In this document: piece by piece, positions 53,934 to 62,906 of the stretch
Numbering within the stretch: the stretch's first letter is position 1
How the letters are laid out: the number at the start of each line of letters is the position of its first letter
Source: Pseudomonas sp. TMP9
Lineage (GTDB): Bacteria > Pseudomonadota > Gammaproteobacteria > Pseudomonadales > Pseudomonadaceae
Length of the DNA: 64,000 nucleotides
Direction of reading: 5' to 3'
Assembly: GCF_037943105.1 (NCBI RefSeq)
Contig: NZ_CP149803.1
Span: forward strand, 558,001 to 622,000
Position numbers and translations under genes: made by a program
The notes under the pieces: generated by a model
What the model saw: only the letters and a program-made list of their open reading frames with translations
Databases searched by the model: none
What the model was told of the DNA's origin: nothing

Positions 53934-55832
53934 ATGCACAACCGAGCAAACCGCCACGCCCAGCAGGTGCTGACCGTGGCCCAAGGGCGCGGCCAACTCG
54001 CCGGTCCGGCTGCTGACTCGTCGGTGGCGCGTTCCTGGCTGCGCTGCCTGCAACAGCATCATCTCGATCCGGCGCAGAACATGGCCCCTGCGGTCATCGA
54101 GCACGCGCGCATGCTTGAGCGGCGCGAAGAGCTGCAGCAGGTGCTGGAGATTTCCAGCAATGAAATGAACAGCTTGCATCGCCAGCTAGCCGGCAGTGGC
54201 CATGCCGTGCTGCTCACCGATGCACAGGGGGTGATCCTCAACTGCGTCACCGAGCAGGCGGAAAAGCGCACCTTTGAACACGCCGGTCTTTGGCTCGGTG
54301 CGGACTGGAGCGAAGCCTGTGAGGGCACCAACGGCATCGGCACCTGCCTGATTGAGCGCCAGCCGCTGACCATCCACCAAAACGAGCACTTCCGCAGCCG
54401 GCATACCGGTCTGACCTGTTCAGCCAGCCCGGTATTTGATCCCCATGGCAATTTGCTGGCGGTGCTGGACGTGTCCTCGGCGCGGCATGATGTATCGCGC
54501 CAGAGTCAGTTCCACACCATGGCCTTGGTCAACCTGTCAGCCAAGGCCATCGAAGGCTGCCACTTTTTGCGCAGCTATGAAGGCGAGTGGCTGTTGCGCT
54601 TTCATGCCCAGGCCGAATACATCGGCCAATTCAGTGAAGCCTTACTGGCTTTTGACAGCGATGGCCGGGTGCGTGCAGTCAATCAAGGGGCGATTAACCT
54701 GCTTGGGCTGTCGCGCAAACAATTGCTGGGGCGCACCCTGGTCGAGGTATTTGATTGCCACTTGGATGACCTGCTGGGTCGTGCCTCGCCACAGCCAAGT
54801 GCCAGTTGGCCGCTGTATACCCAGCGTGGCCAGCTACTGTTTGCCATGCTCCGTGGCCAGCCGCGCCGCCGCGTGCATGCGTTGGGTGCTGCGGCCTTAG
54901 CGACACCTGGGTTGTGTTTGGCCGACCCGACGTTGCAGAGCGATTTTCGCCGCGCCTTGCGGGTGTATGAGCGTGATGTGCCTTTGCTGATTGGCGGTGA
55001 AACCGGCACCGGCAAAGAGGCGTTCGCCAAGGCCCTGCACCACGTCAGCTCGCGCGGCGGCAAGCCGTTTGTGGCGCTGAACTGTGCGGCGATTCCCGAG
55101 AGTCTGATCGAGAGTGAGTTGTTCGGTTATCGCGGCGGCAGCTTTACCGGCGCGCGCAAAGAAGGCATGCGCGGCAAGTTGCAACAGGCCGATGGCGGTA
55201 CGCTGTTCCTCGACGAGATTGGCGACATGCCGCTGGCGATGCAGACGCGACTGTTGCGGGTGCTGGAAGAGCGTCAGGTCGAGCCCATTGGTGGCGAGCC
55301 TCAGGCCATTGATGTGCGCGTGATCAGTGCCAGTCACCGTGACCTGAACCAGCGTGTAGCCAGCGGTGAGTTTCGCCAAGACCTGTTCTATCGCTTGAAT
55401 GGTCTGGTGCTCGAACTGCCGCCACTGCGAGAGCGCAGCGATAAGCATGCGCTTTTGGATTTTCTCTTGGCCGAAGAGGCGCGCGGGCAGCCAGTGCGCC
55501 TCGCCGACGGCGCTCGCGAGGCGCTGCTCGCCTTCGACTGGCCGGGTAACGTGCGGCAGTTGCGCAATGTACTGCGCACCTTGTGCGCATTGTGCGAGCA
55601 GGGGGTCATCACCTACGCAGAACTGCCTGCACCCATGCGTCATGCGCAGCCGGTTCAGGCTAACCTGCTGACGGCCAAGCCCGACCAGTTAGGCGATGCC
55701 GAACGCCAGGCGCTGCTTACGGTGCTGGAGGCGCAACACTGGCACATCAGTCGCGCCGCCGAGCACTTGGGCATCAGCCGTAACACCCTGTACCGCAAGT
55801 TGCGCAAGCACGGCATCAACCGGCTCGGTTAG
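53934..55832 (+). CDS. eatR: Sigma-54-dependent activator of ethanolamine catabolism (AcoR/EatR type)
   Basis: 632 residues from ATG 53934 (GGAGA upstream); the longer frame to 53844 is unlikely. N-terminal GAF (about 70-210; EACEGTNGIGTCLIERQPLTI, RHTGLTCSASPVFDPHG), a PAS-like segment (YIGQFSEALLAFDSDGRVRA), the AAA+ domain with Walker A GETGTGKEAF, the sigma-54 contact loop as GSFTGA (Ser for Ala), Walker B LFLDEIGDMP, and a Fis HTH (WHISRAAEHLGISRNTLYRKL). Divergent from exaC, matching PA4021 (EatR) in PAO1. It should respond to ethanolamine or acetaldehyde and drive both -24/-12 promoters found here. Confidence 0.93.
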   Translation: MHNRANRHAQQVLTVAQGRGQLAGPAADSSVARSWLRCLQQHHLDPAQNMAPAVIEHARMLERREELQQVLEISSNEMNSLHRQLAGSGHAVLLTDAQGVILNCVTEQAEKRTFEHAGLWLGADWSEACEGTNGIGTCLIERQPLTIHQNEHFRSRHTGLTCSASPVFDPHGNLLAVLDVSSARHDVSRQSQFHTMALVNLSAKAIEGCHFLRSYEGEWLLRFHAQAEYIGQFSEALLAFDSDGRVRAVNQGAINLLGLSRKQLLGRTLVEVFDCHLDDLLGRASPQPSASWPLYTQRGQLLFAMLRGQPRRRVHALGAAALATPGLCLADPTLQSDFRRALRVYERDVPLLIGGETGTGKEAFAKALHHVSSRGGKPFVALNCAAIPESLIESELFGYRGGSFTGARKEGMRGKLQQADGGTLFLDEIGDMPLAMQTRLLRVLEERQVEPIGGEPQAIDVRVISASHRDLNQRVASGEFRQDLFYRLNGLVLELPPLRERSDKHALLDFLLAEEARGQPVRLADGAREALLAFDWPGNVRQLRNVLRTLCALCEQGVITYAELPAPMRHAQPVQANLLTAKPDQLGDAERQALLTVLEAQHWHISRAAEHLGISRNTLYRKLRKHGINRLG

Positions 55833-55976
55833 CGGCCGTATGTAGGGGGTTAAACGCGGCGCAATGCCACTTCTGGAGTTGATGTTCAAGCGCAAATGGT
55901 CAGGGGCGCTGTGATAACCTGCGGCGAGTTTTTATTCGGCCTGTTCTCCGCTTCTGACGACGCCTCTAGGACCATC

Positions 55977-57329
55977 ATGCATATCCATATTCTCGGCATC
56001 TGCGGCACCTTTATGGGTTCGCTGGCGGTGCTGGCCAAGGCGCTTGGCCACCGTGTAACTGGCTCCGACGCCAACGTTTACCCACCCATGAGCACCCAGC
56101 TGGAAGCCCAAGGCATCGAGTTGACTCAAGGCTATGACGCCGCTCAACTCGATCCCGCGCCGGATCTGGTGGTGATCGGCAACGCCCTGTCGCGCGGTAA
56201 TCCGGCGGTGGAATATGTGCTGAACAAAGGCCTGCCCTACGTCAGCGGCCCGCAGTGGTTGGCCGATCATGTGCTGCAAGACCGCTGGGTGCTGGCCGTG
56301 GCCGGCACCCATGGCAAAACCAGCAGTTCGAGCATGTTGGCCTGGGTACTGGAGCAGGCCGGTATGAGCCCGGGTTTTTTGATTGGCGGCGTGCCGCAAA
56401 ATTTCGGTATTTCTGCACGCCTCGGCGACACGCCGTTCTTTGTGGTGGAAGCCGATGAGTACGACAGCGCCTTCTTCGATAAGCGCAGCAAGTTCGTCCA
56501 CTACCGCCCGCGCACCGCGATTCTGAATAACCTTGAATTCGATCACGCGGACATCTTCGCGGATTTAGCGGCTATTGAGCGGCAGTTCCACCATTTGGTG
56601 CGCACCATTCCCGGCGAGGGGCTGATTATTCATCCGACCACTGAGCCGGCACTTAAGCGGGTGATTGAGATGGGCTGCTGGACGCCGGTCGCCACCACTG
56701 GCGAAGGCGGCCAATGGCAGGCGCGACTGCTCAGTGACGACGGTTCGCGCTTTGAAGTACGTTTCGAGGGCAAGGCTGCGGGTACCGTAGATTGGCAACT
56801 GACCGGCCAGCACAACGTCGCCAACGCCCTCGTGGTTTTAGCGGCGGCGCGGCATGTCGGTGTGGTGCCCGAGTTAGGGATTGCCGCGCTGTGCAGCTTT
56901 ATTAACGCCAAGCGGCGCATGGAAAAGGTCGCGGACGTGAATGGCGTGACTATTTTTGACGACTTTGCCCACCACCCCACCGCGATTGCCACCACTTTGG
57001 ATGGCCTGCGCAAGCGCATCGGCAGCGCCAAGCTGATCGCCATCGTTGAGCCGCGCTCCAACTCGATGAAGCTCGGCGCGCACCGCGACGGTTTGCCCGA
57101 GTCCGTGGTGCAGGCTGACTCGGTATATTGGTACGCGCCGCCGAACCTAGGCTGGGACTTAGCCGCTACGGTGGCCACTTCAACGGTGCCAACTCAGGTC
57201 TGCGACTCGCTGGAGGCGATCATCGCCGGAGTCAAAGCCGAGGCTGCGCCGGGCACGCAGATTGTGGTGATGAGCAACGGCGGCTTTGGTGGGTTGCATG
57301 GCAAATTGGCGGATGCATTGGCGGGCTGA
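55977..57329 (+). CDS. mpl: UDP-N-acetylmuramate:L-alanyl-gamma-D-glutamyl-meso-DAP ligase
   Basis: 450 residues from ATG 55977 (AGGA upstream). Mur-ligase family: MHIHILGICGTFMGSLAVLA opens the UDP-binding domain, AGTHGKTSSSSMLAWVLEQAG is the ATP loop, EADEYDSAFFDKRSKFVHYRP and FDDFAHHPTAIATTL are the central and C-terminal Mur motifs. Mpl rejoins recycled murein tripeptide to UDP-MurNAc, saving de novo synthesis, and affects beta-lactamase induction in P. aeruginosa. It precedes ubiX, as in PAO1. Confidence 0.97.
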   Translation: MHIHILGICGTFMGSLAVLAKALGHRVTGSDANVYPPMSTQLEAQGIELTQGYDAAQLDPAPDLVVIGNALSRGNPAVEYVLNKGLPYVSGPQWLADHVLQDRWVLAVAGTHGKTSSSSMLAWVLEQAGMSPGFLIGGVPQNFGISARLGDTPFFVVEADEYDSAFFDKRSKFVHYRPRTAILNNLEFDHADIFADLAAIERQFHHLVRTIPGEGLIIHPTTEPALKRVIEMGCWTPVATTGEGGQWQARLLSDDGSRFEVRFEGKAAGTVDWQLTGQHNVANALVVLAAARHVGVVPELGIAALCSFINAKRRMEKVADVNGVTIFDDFAHHPTAIATTLDGLRKRIGSAKLIAIVEPRSNSMKLGAHRDGLPESVVQADSVYWYAPPNLGWDLAATVATSTVPTQVCDSLEAIIAGVKAEAAPGTQIVVMSNGGFGGLHGKLADALAG

Positions 57330-57412
57330 GGTGAATCTGTAGGATGGACCGGGCGCAAGTGATGGGTATCGCTGCGCTCCACCCACCTAACGAATGCATA
57401 AAGGTGCAGGTC

Positions 57413-57464
57413 GTAGCCCGGATGCAATCCGCGGCAAGGTTCACCCGGACTGCATCCGGGCTAC
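57413..57464. repeat. Hairpin repeat, GTAGCCCGGAT family, between mpl and ubiX
   Basis: A perfect 14-base inverted repeat (GTAGCCCGGATGCA with TGCATCCGGGCTAC) surrounds 24 bases. Just upstream, 57340-57395 carries another common Pseudomonas intergenic string (GTAGGATGGACCGG...GGGTATCGCTGCGCTCCACCC). The pair fills the gap between mpl and ubiX. Confidence 0.8.
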
Positions 57465-57519
57465 GTGGTTGCTGTGTGGCTAACTGCGCAGTGTTTTACC
57501 CAAAAACCGAGGAGCTTCG

Positions 57520-58152
57520 ATGAGCGGTCCAGAACGAATTACCTTAGCCATGACCGGCGCCTCAGGCGCGCAATATGGCTTACGCCTGCTCGACTGTTTG
57601 GTGCGCGAAGACCGCGAGGTGCACTTTTTAATTTCCAAGGCCGCACAATTGGTTTTGGCCACCGAAACCGATGTGACCTTGCCGGCTAAACCACAGGCCA
57701 TGCAGGCGTTTTTGAATGAATACACCGGCGCGGTGCCCGGGCAGATTCGCGTGTACGGCAAGGAAGATTGGATGGCCCCGGCGGCTTCGGGCTCCGGCGC
57801 CCCTGCGGCGATGGTGGTGGTGCCGTGCAGCACCGGCTCGTTGTCGGCGATTGCCAATGGCGCCTGCAATAACCTGATTGAGCGCGCGGCGGATGTGGTG
57901 TTGAAAGAGCGCCGCCAGCTGATTCTGGTGCCGCGTGAGGCGCCGTTTTCCAGTATTCACCTGGAGAACATGCTCAAGCTGTCGAACATGGGTGCGATTA
58001 TCCTGCCGGCGGCGCCGGGCTTCTATCACCAGCCACAGACGATTGATGACCTGATCGATTTTGTCGTGGCGCGCATTCTCAACTGCCTCGGCGTACCGCA
58101 AGACATGCTGCCGCGCTGGGGTGAGCATCATCAGATCACCCCCGATGAATAA
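57520..58152 (+). CDS. ubiX: Flavin prenyltransferase UbiX
   Basis: 210 residues, with GAGGAG before ATG 57520. Flavoprotein fold: [18 protein letters not shown] binds FMN, followed by [44 protein letters not shown] and [20 protein letters not shown]. It attaches a dimethylallyl group to FMN, making the prenylated cofactor for the decarboxylase UbiD in ubiquinone synthesis. Its end overlaps the start of the lipoprotein gene by 8 bases. Confidence 0.96.
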   Translation: MSGPERITLAMTGASGAQYGLRLLDCLVREDREVHFLISKAAQLVLATETDVTLPAKPQAMQAFLNEYTGAVPGQIRVYGKEDWMAPAASGSGAPAAMVVVPCSTGSLSAIANGACNNLIERAADVVLKERRQLILVPREAPFSSIHLENMLKLSNMGAIILPAAPGFYHQPQTIDDLIDFVVARILNCLGVPQDMLPRWGEHHQITPDE

Positions 58153-58444
58153 GCCTGTGTGGCGGGCTGTTACAGCTGTGTTGGTGGGCCTGACCCTCAG
58201 CGGCTGCGCTACTGTGCGCACTCTGGACGCCGCCAAGCCGGGCGCGCCGGTGGTGTATGCCGGTACACGTTTGGACTGGTATGCCTTGCAAGGTGGCTGC
58301 TGCGCCACTGACCGTTTTGGCGCTGAGGCACCGGCTTACCCGGCGGTGGATTTACCCGCCAGCGCGTTGCTCGACACACTCTTATTACCGCTGTCTTTAG
58401 CCGCCGCCATGGGCTTTACCCTAGGCGTTAGCGGCGGCTTTTGA
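58145..58444 (+). CDS. YceK/YidQ family lipoprotein
   Basis: 99 residues from ATG 58145, which overlaps the last codons of ubiX (translational coupling). Signal peptide with lipobox [12 protein letters not shown]; then the family strings [44 protein letters not shown]1375-type small lipoprotein of the envelope with no assigned function. The upstream frame (from 58061) is antisense-like noise. Confidence 0.85.
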   Translation: MNKPVWRAVTAVLVGLTLSGCATVRTLDAAKPGAPVVYAGTRLDWYALQGGCCATDRFGAEAPAYPAVDLPASALLDTLLLPLSLAAAMGFTLGVSGGF

Positions 58445-58452
58445 CGGGGCCT

Positions 58453-59319
58453 TTAACGGGCCAGATGGCGGGCTTCAGATAAACTGTCTTGCAAGCCATA
58501 GCGGCCTTTTTCATCGCAGCTGACGCGGCCCATGGCGGTGGCTGGGTCGTGGGTGAAGACCAAGCGGCCGTTGCGGGCGCAGAGGTCGGCGAGCAGGGTT
58601 TCTTTCTCTTCAATCAAGCCTTCGGGGAAGCGGTCGTAGCCCATGGTGATCGGCAGGTGCACCCACGGTGCGCCAGGGATCAGGTCGGCGGGAAACACCA
58701 CCGGGCCATCGGGCATGGCCACTTCGGGGATCAACTGGCCGGGGGTGTGGCCATCGCTCCAGTGCAGGCGCCAATCTGCGCCCAGCAGGTCGCACTGCGC
58801 GGTTTCCGCCACCAGATGCAGACGCCCGCTGGCTTCCAGCAGCGTCAGCAACTCAGGGATATAAGAGGCGCGGTCGCGGGCGTGGGGCTGGCAGGCGCGC
58901 TGCCATTGACGCTGGCCGGTGATGTACTGCGCGTTGGGGAATAACAGGCGCGCCGGTTGGCCTTCTTCCCAGGCGGCAAGCAGGCCGCCGGCATGGTCGA
59001 AGTGCAGGTGGGTGAGCACTACAATGTCGATATCCGCATCGCTCAAGCCGGCCGCTGCCAAGCTGTCGAGCAGTACATGACGCTCTTCCTGCACACCGAA
59101 ACGCTGTTTCATGTCCGGGCTGAAAAAGGCGCCAATACCGGTTTCAACCAAGATATTGCGGCCCTCTTCCTGCACCAGCAGGGCGCGGCAACCGAGGTCG
59201 ATACGGTTCAGTTCGTCCGGCTTCATCCAGCGTTGCCAGAGTGCCTTGGGCGCATTGCCAAACATGGCGCCGCCATCGAGTTTTTGGCTATTGCCGGTCA
59301 GGGTCGTCAGGGTTCGCAT
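58453..59319 (-). CDS. Metallo-beta-lactamase-fold hydrolase
   Basis: 288 residues from ATG 59319 (GAGGTG upstream). MBL zinc motif HLHFDHAGG (His, His, Asp, His), followed by downstream ligands in SDGHTPGQL and [11 protein letters not shown], and [13 protein letters not shown] at the end. It resembles the quorum-quenching/aliphatic-lactone branch of MBL proteins in general layout, but substrate cannot be deduced. Not in an operon with a known pathway gene; the acyl-CoA dehydrogenase lies 194 bases upstream. Confidence 0.85.
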   Translation of the reverse strand: MRTLTTLTGNSQKLDGGAMFGNAPKALWQRWMKPDELNRIDLGCRALLVQEEGRNILVETGIGAFFSPDMKQRFGVQEERHVLLDSLAAAGLSDADIDIVVLTHLHFDHAGGLLAAWEEGQPARLLFPNAQYITGQRQWQRACQPHARDRASYIPELLTLLEASGRLHLVAETAQCDLLGADWRLHWSDGHTPGQLIPEVAMPDGPVVFPADLIPGAPWVHLPITMGYDRFPEGLIEEKETLLADLCARNGRLVFTHDPATAMGRVSCDEKGRYGLQDSLSEARHLAR

Positions 59320-59513
59320 AATCACCTCGTGTTGTACGTCAATGCTGCTCAGGGTGGCGGTTGCAGTCAGCGTCGGCTATTGCACCTTTGGTTGAACGCG
59401 TCGGGCCCTTTGCGCCAAACAGGCGGGCAACCGGTGCTGGAAGAAAAAAAGCGCGGCGGCACAGTGCGACGTCGCGCCAACGCTCAAACGTGGCTGACCA
59501 GAAGACTGGCCGC

Positions 59514-61286
59514 TTAAAATTGCTCGGCGTGCAGGCCATACAGCGGCGCGCTGCCGGCGCGAATGCTGGCTTCCAGGGTCAGGATGCGGGGCAGTAGGCG
59601 GGCGAAGTAGAACGCGGCGGTGGCCAGCTTGGCGCTGTAAAACGCTTCGTCTTCGCTGCGCGCGGCCTGCGCCACGGCGACCATGCGCGCCCACATCCAG
59701 GCGTAAGCGGTGTAGCCGAACAGGTGCAGGTACTCCACCGACGCTGCGCCGGTTTCGTGCGGGTTGCCTGCGGCACGTTCCTGCAGCCAGCAGCTGGTGC
59801 GCTCCAGGCGCTCAACAGCATCCAGCAGAGTGGCGGCATATGGCGCGTTGGGTTGTTCGGCGAAGCGGCGAATCTCCTGGGTGAACTGGCGCAGCGCCAC
59901 GCCGCCGTTACCAATGACTTTACGCCCGAGCAAATCGAGGGCCTGGATGCCGTTGGTGCCTTCGTAGATTTGCGCGATGCGCACGTCACGCACTAATTGC
60001 TCCTGGCCCCATTCGCGGATGTAACCGTGGCCGCCGAACACCTGCTGGCCGTGGATGCAGCTGTCCAGCCCGGTGTCGGTGAAAAATGCCTTGGCCACCG
60101 GCGTCAGCAGGGCCACCAACGTCTCGGCGCTCTGTTGTTCGGCCACGTTATCGCTGAATTTACTCAGGTCGAGCTGCTGGCCGACGTAGCAGGCAAACGC
60201 GCGGCCGCCTTCAGTGAGGGCCTTCATGGTCAGCAGCATGCGTCGCACATCGGCGTGCACGATGATCGGGTCGGCGGCTTTTTCCTGGGCTTCTGGGCCA
60301 CTGGCGGAACGGCTTTGCAGGCGCTCACGGGCGTAATCACGGGCCGCCTGGTAAGACGCCTCGGCGCAACCAATACCCTGAATGCCGATGGACAGGCGCT
60401 CGTAGTTCATCATGGTGAACATCGCCGCCAGGCCTTTGTTCGGCTCGCCGATCAGGTAGCCGGTGGCACCGTCGAAGTTCATCACGCACGTGGCCGAGGC
60501 CTTGATGCCCATCTTGTGTTCGATCGAGCCACAGCTCACGGCGTTACGCGCGGCCAGGCTGCCGTCGGTATCGACCAGCACCTTGGGCACCAGAAACAAC
60601 GAGATGCCACGTGCGCCTGCCGGGGCGTCGGGCAGCTTGGCCAGCACCAGGTGGATGATGTTTTCGGTGAGGTCCTGCTCGCCGCCGGTGATAAAGATCT
60701 TGCTGCCGCTGACCTGATAACTGCCATCGGCTTGCGGTTCGGCCTTGGTGCGGATCAGCCCCAAGTCGGTGCCGGCATGGGCTTCGGTCAGGCACATGGA
60801 GCCGGCCCAGCGGCCTTCGTACATGGGCGGCAGGTAGGTGTTTTTCAGTGCTTCACTGGCGTGGGCGTCGATGGCCAGGCACGCGCCGGAGCTCAGCGCC
60901 GAATACAGGGCGAAGCTGGAGCCGGCGGCGTAGAGCATCTCTTCAAACGCCACGGCGAGCATTTTGGGCATGCCCATGCCGCCGTAAACGGGGTTGCCGG
61001 CCAAGCCTACCCAGCCGCCTTCAATGTAGGTGGCATACGCCTCTTTGAAGCCAGCCGGGGTGCTTACATCGCCGCCCAGCCACTGCGCACCTTCTTCATC
61101 GCCACTGCGGTTGAGCGGGGCGATTAGGCTGCCAGTGACCTTGGCGGCTTCCTCCAGAATGGCATCGGCGGTTGCCGCATCGACTGTTTCGGCCAGCGCC
61201 GGCAGACGTGCCCATAGGCTGGGGGCGTCGAACACTTCATGCAGAACAAAGCGCAGGTCGCGCAGCGGGGCGTTGTAGTCAGGCAT
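59514..61286 (-). CDS. Acyl-CoA dehydrogenase (FadE-like)
   Basis: 590 residues, the long form with an N-terminal extension (MPDYNAPLRDLRFVLHEVFD) found in Pseudomonas. Acyl-CoA dehydrogenase signatures: MCLTEAHAGTDLGLIRTKA (FAD-binding), KIFITGGEQD, VMNFDGATGYLIGEPNKGLAAMFTMMN, and ARDYARERLQSRS. A C-terminal four-helix part carries QVFGGHGYIREWGQEQLVRD with the usual motif, and IAQIYEGTNGIQALDL. It oxidises an acyl-CoA to the trans-2-enoyl-CoA with electrons to ETF. Neighbours suggest fatty-acid or related carboxylate use. Confidence 0.93.
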   Translation of the reverse strand: MPDYNAPLRDLRFVLHEVFDAPSLWARLPALAETVDAATADAILEEAAKVTGSLIAPLNRSGDEEGAQWLGGDVSTPAGFKEAYATYIEGGWVGLAGNPVYGGMGMPKMLAVAFEEMLYAAGSSFALYSALSSGACLAIDAHASEALKNTYLPPMYEGRWAGSMCLTEAHAGTDLGLIRTKAEPQADGSYQVSGSKIFITGGEQDLTENIIHLVLAKLPDAPAGARGISLFLVPKVLVDTDGSLAARNAVSCGSIEHKMGIKASATCVMNFDGATGYLIGEPNKGLAAMFTMMNYERLSIGIQGIGCAEASYQAARDYARERLQSRSASGPEAQEKAADPIIVHADVRRMLLTMKALTEGGRAFACYVGQQLDLSKFSDNVAEQQSAETLVALLTPVAKAFFTDTGLDSCIHGQQVFGGHGYIREWGQEQLVRDVRIAQIYEGTNGIQALDLLGRKVIGNGGVALRQFTQEIRRFAEQPNAPYAATLLDAVERLERTSCWLQERAAGNPHETGAASVEYLHLFGYTAYAWMWARMVAVAQAARSEDEAFYSAKLATAAFYFARLLPRILTLEASIRAGSAPLYGLHAEQF

Positions 61287-61404
61287 CGACAGGCTCTCGC
61301 ACAGATGCCGCGCAGGGCGCGGTGATTAAACGACCCTGACGCCAGGGCGTCAGGGTCGTTGCAGGAATTAAAAGACGGCCTGCCCTAAGGCGAGCCGTGC
61401 AAGG

Positions 61405-62778
61405 TCACTCGGCTTCAGGGGTGTCTTTGGCCGGCGCTTTGCTGCTGGTGAATGTGAGCAGGTGAGTACGCTCAACCAAAATATACAGCGCCGCACCGGC
61501 CGCTAAGCCCCAGCCTGCACCATAGACGGCCAACACCACACCCATGGTGCCGGCTACGCCGCGCTCGGTGTTGTTGCTCAGCTGTTCAAAGCCGACCATC
61601 AGGCAGATATAGCCGGTGAGGATCAGCGTCAGCGACAGGGCAATCGGCAGTACCGGCTGGAAGAAGCTCACCAGCGGCAGGGCGAACAGGGCGATAAAGC
61701 CGGTGATCCAAAAGGTGCCCGCGCCGCTGTAGATCGAGTCCATGGCTTTGCGGCCGTACTTGTAACGCTCGGCCATGGTGGCGGCTACGGCGGTCCACAG
61801 CGGCCCTGCCAAACCTGGATACGGCGCGAAGAAGGCATGCAGGGCGTTGCGCAGGGCAGTGACCAAATGCACGCGGTCGATGTTGTTCTCGATTACTTCG
61901 TCGGTGCGCAGTTCATCGGCGCGCTGCATCAGCGACTGGCCGACGATGATGTCGCCAAACGCGATGACATAAGCGATGACCGCCGTGGGCACGGCCAGCA
62001 GGAACACATCCAAACCTGGGAAGCCAACGCTGAACGGCAGGTAGTTCCACATCTCGGCGAAGGCCGGCGCGGTGATGCCGAATTTCACATCAGGCATCTT
62101 GTATTCGCCCACGGCAATGCCGATGAAAATCGCAATCAACATACCCGGCACCATGCCGTAGTTGACGATTTTGCGCGCCAGCGGCACGCGCTCGGTGAGG
62201 CTTTTGAACGACACCGAAAACATCAAGTACAGGCAGATCAGGCTGCCCAGCACCAAGGAGATTGGCGTATTGGCCAGGCGACCACCGGTGGAAATTTCGC
62301 CCATCAGTGCAGCAATACCCGCGCCGATGATGATGCCGCCCTTCATCGAGTTGGGAATCAGCTTCACCAGGGTGCTGCCCAGGCGCGTGACGCCGAGGAA
62401 CAGGAAGATCACGAAGACCAGAAATTGCAGGGCAAACAGCGCCTGAATGGCTTCAGGGCCCGGTTTGAAATTGCCGAGAAACAGCAACACCACCGGAATG
62501 CCCGGGGTGATCCAGCCGGGCACGAAGGGCACACCGAGCAGCGCCGGCAGCATAAAGCCGACACCACACACCACGACGTAGGCGAGGGCCACGTCATAGG
62601 GCAGGCCGAGGTATTTTTCCAGCAGCGGGATCATCGCCAGGCTGACCACGAACATGATCAACGCTTGCAGCATCTCCGCGGTTTCCCAGCGGTAGTGCAC
62701 GAAGGGCAGGCGGACCTTAAAGGGGCCGGCTTTCCAGAACGGCTGCTCTTCGCCGTCGCGACGCTTGAAAATTTGCAT
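61405..62778 (-). CDS. NCS2/uracil-xanthine-permease-like transporter of unknown substrate
   Basis: 457 residues with 12-14 membrane segments. The domain layout and strings like LPALLGVPFVPGWITPGIPVV and SMKGGIIIGAGIAALMGEIS (a QH/NxGxxxxT-like NCS2 motif place) point to the nucleobase-ascorbate transporter fold, but the classical QH motif and TxxSG are not clear. The N-terminus (FKRRDGEEQPFWKAGPFKVR) is not standard for uracil permeases. It lies between an acyl-CoA dehydrogenase and an acyl-CoA ligase, so a carboxylate substrate is conceivable. A rho-independent terminator is not evident. Confidence 0.75.
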   Translation of the reverse strand: MQIFKRRDGEEQPFWKAGPFKVRLPFVHYRWETAEMLQALIMFVVSLAMIPLLEKYLGLPYDVALAYVVVCGVGFMLPALLGVPFVPGWITPGIPVVLLFLGNFKPGPEAIQALFALQFLVFVIFLFLGVTRLGSTLVKLIPNSMKGGIIIGAGIAALMGEISTGGRLANTPISLVLGSLICLYLMFSVSFKSLTERVPLARKIVNYGMVPGMLIAIFIGIAVGEYKMPDVKFGITAPAFAEMWNYLPFSVGFPGLDVFLLAVPTAVIAYVIAFGDIIVGQSLMQRADELRTDEVIENNIDRVHLVTALRNALHAFFAPYPGLAGPLWTAVAATMAERYKYGRKAMDSIYSGAGTFWITGFIALFALPLVSFFQPVLPIALSLTLILTGYICLMVGFEQLSNNTERGVAGTMGVVLAVYGAGWGLAAGAALYILVERTHLLTFTSSKAPAKDTPEAE

Positions 62779-62840
62779 AAGGAATCTCCGTCGGCCGTCA
62801 AGGCCGGTTCTTGTTGTTGTGCAAACGGTGTGTTCTTGCC

Positions 62841-62899
62841 GTAGCCCGGATGCAATCCGGGGAATCCGAATCGCTGTCCCCGGATTTCATCCGGGCTAC
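62841..62899. repeat. Hairpin repeat, GTAGCCCGGAT family, after the acyl-CoA ligase
   Basis: GTAGCCCGGATGCAATCCGG (62841-62860) and CCCCGGATTTCATCCGGGCTAC (ends 62899) form a long interrupted inverted repeat. It occupies most of the gap between the ligase stop (62907) and the permease start. The second arm is the same as the right half of the 5575-5599 element. Confidence 0.75.
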
Positions 62900-62906
62900 A
62901 TGCTGG

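Noticed and set aside
57413..57464. Intrinsic terminator for mpl
   Set aside because: The stem is strong but no T run follows, and the same arms recur at two other gene borders, so a repeat element is the better reading.
59997..61127. Plus-strand open frame (376 codons) antisense to the acyl-CoA dehydrogenase
   Set aside because: Composition (Gly/His/Val/Gln-rich) and lack of a ribosome site mark it as a shadow frame.
61837..62844. Plus-strand open frame (335 codons) antisense to the NCS2-like permease
   Set aside because: His/Gln/Asp-rich complement of a membrane protein; this composition arises from reading hydrophobic codons backwards.
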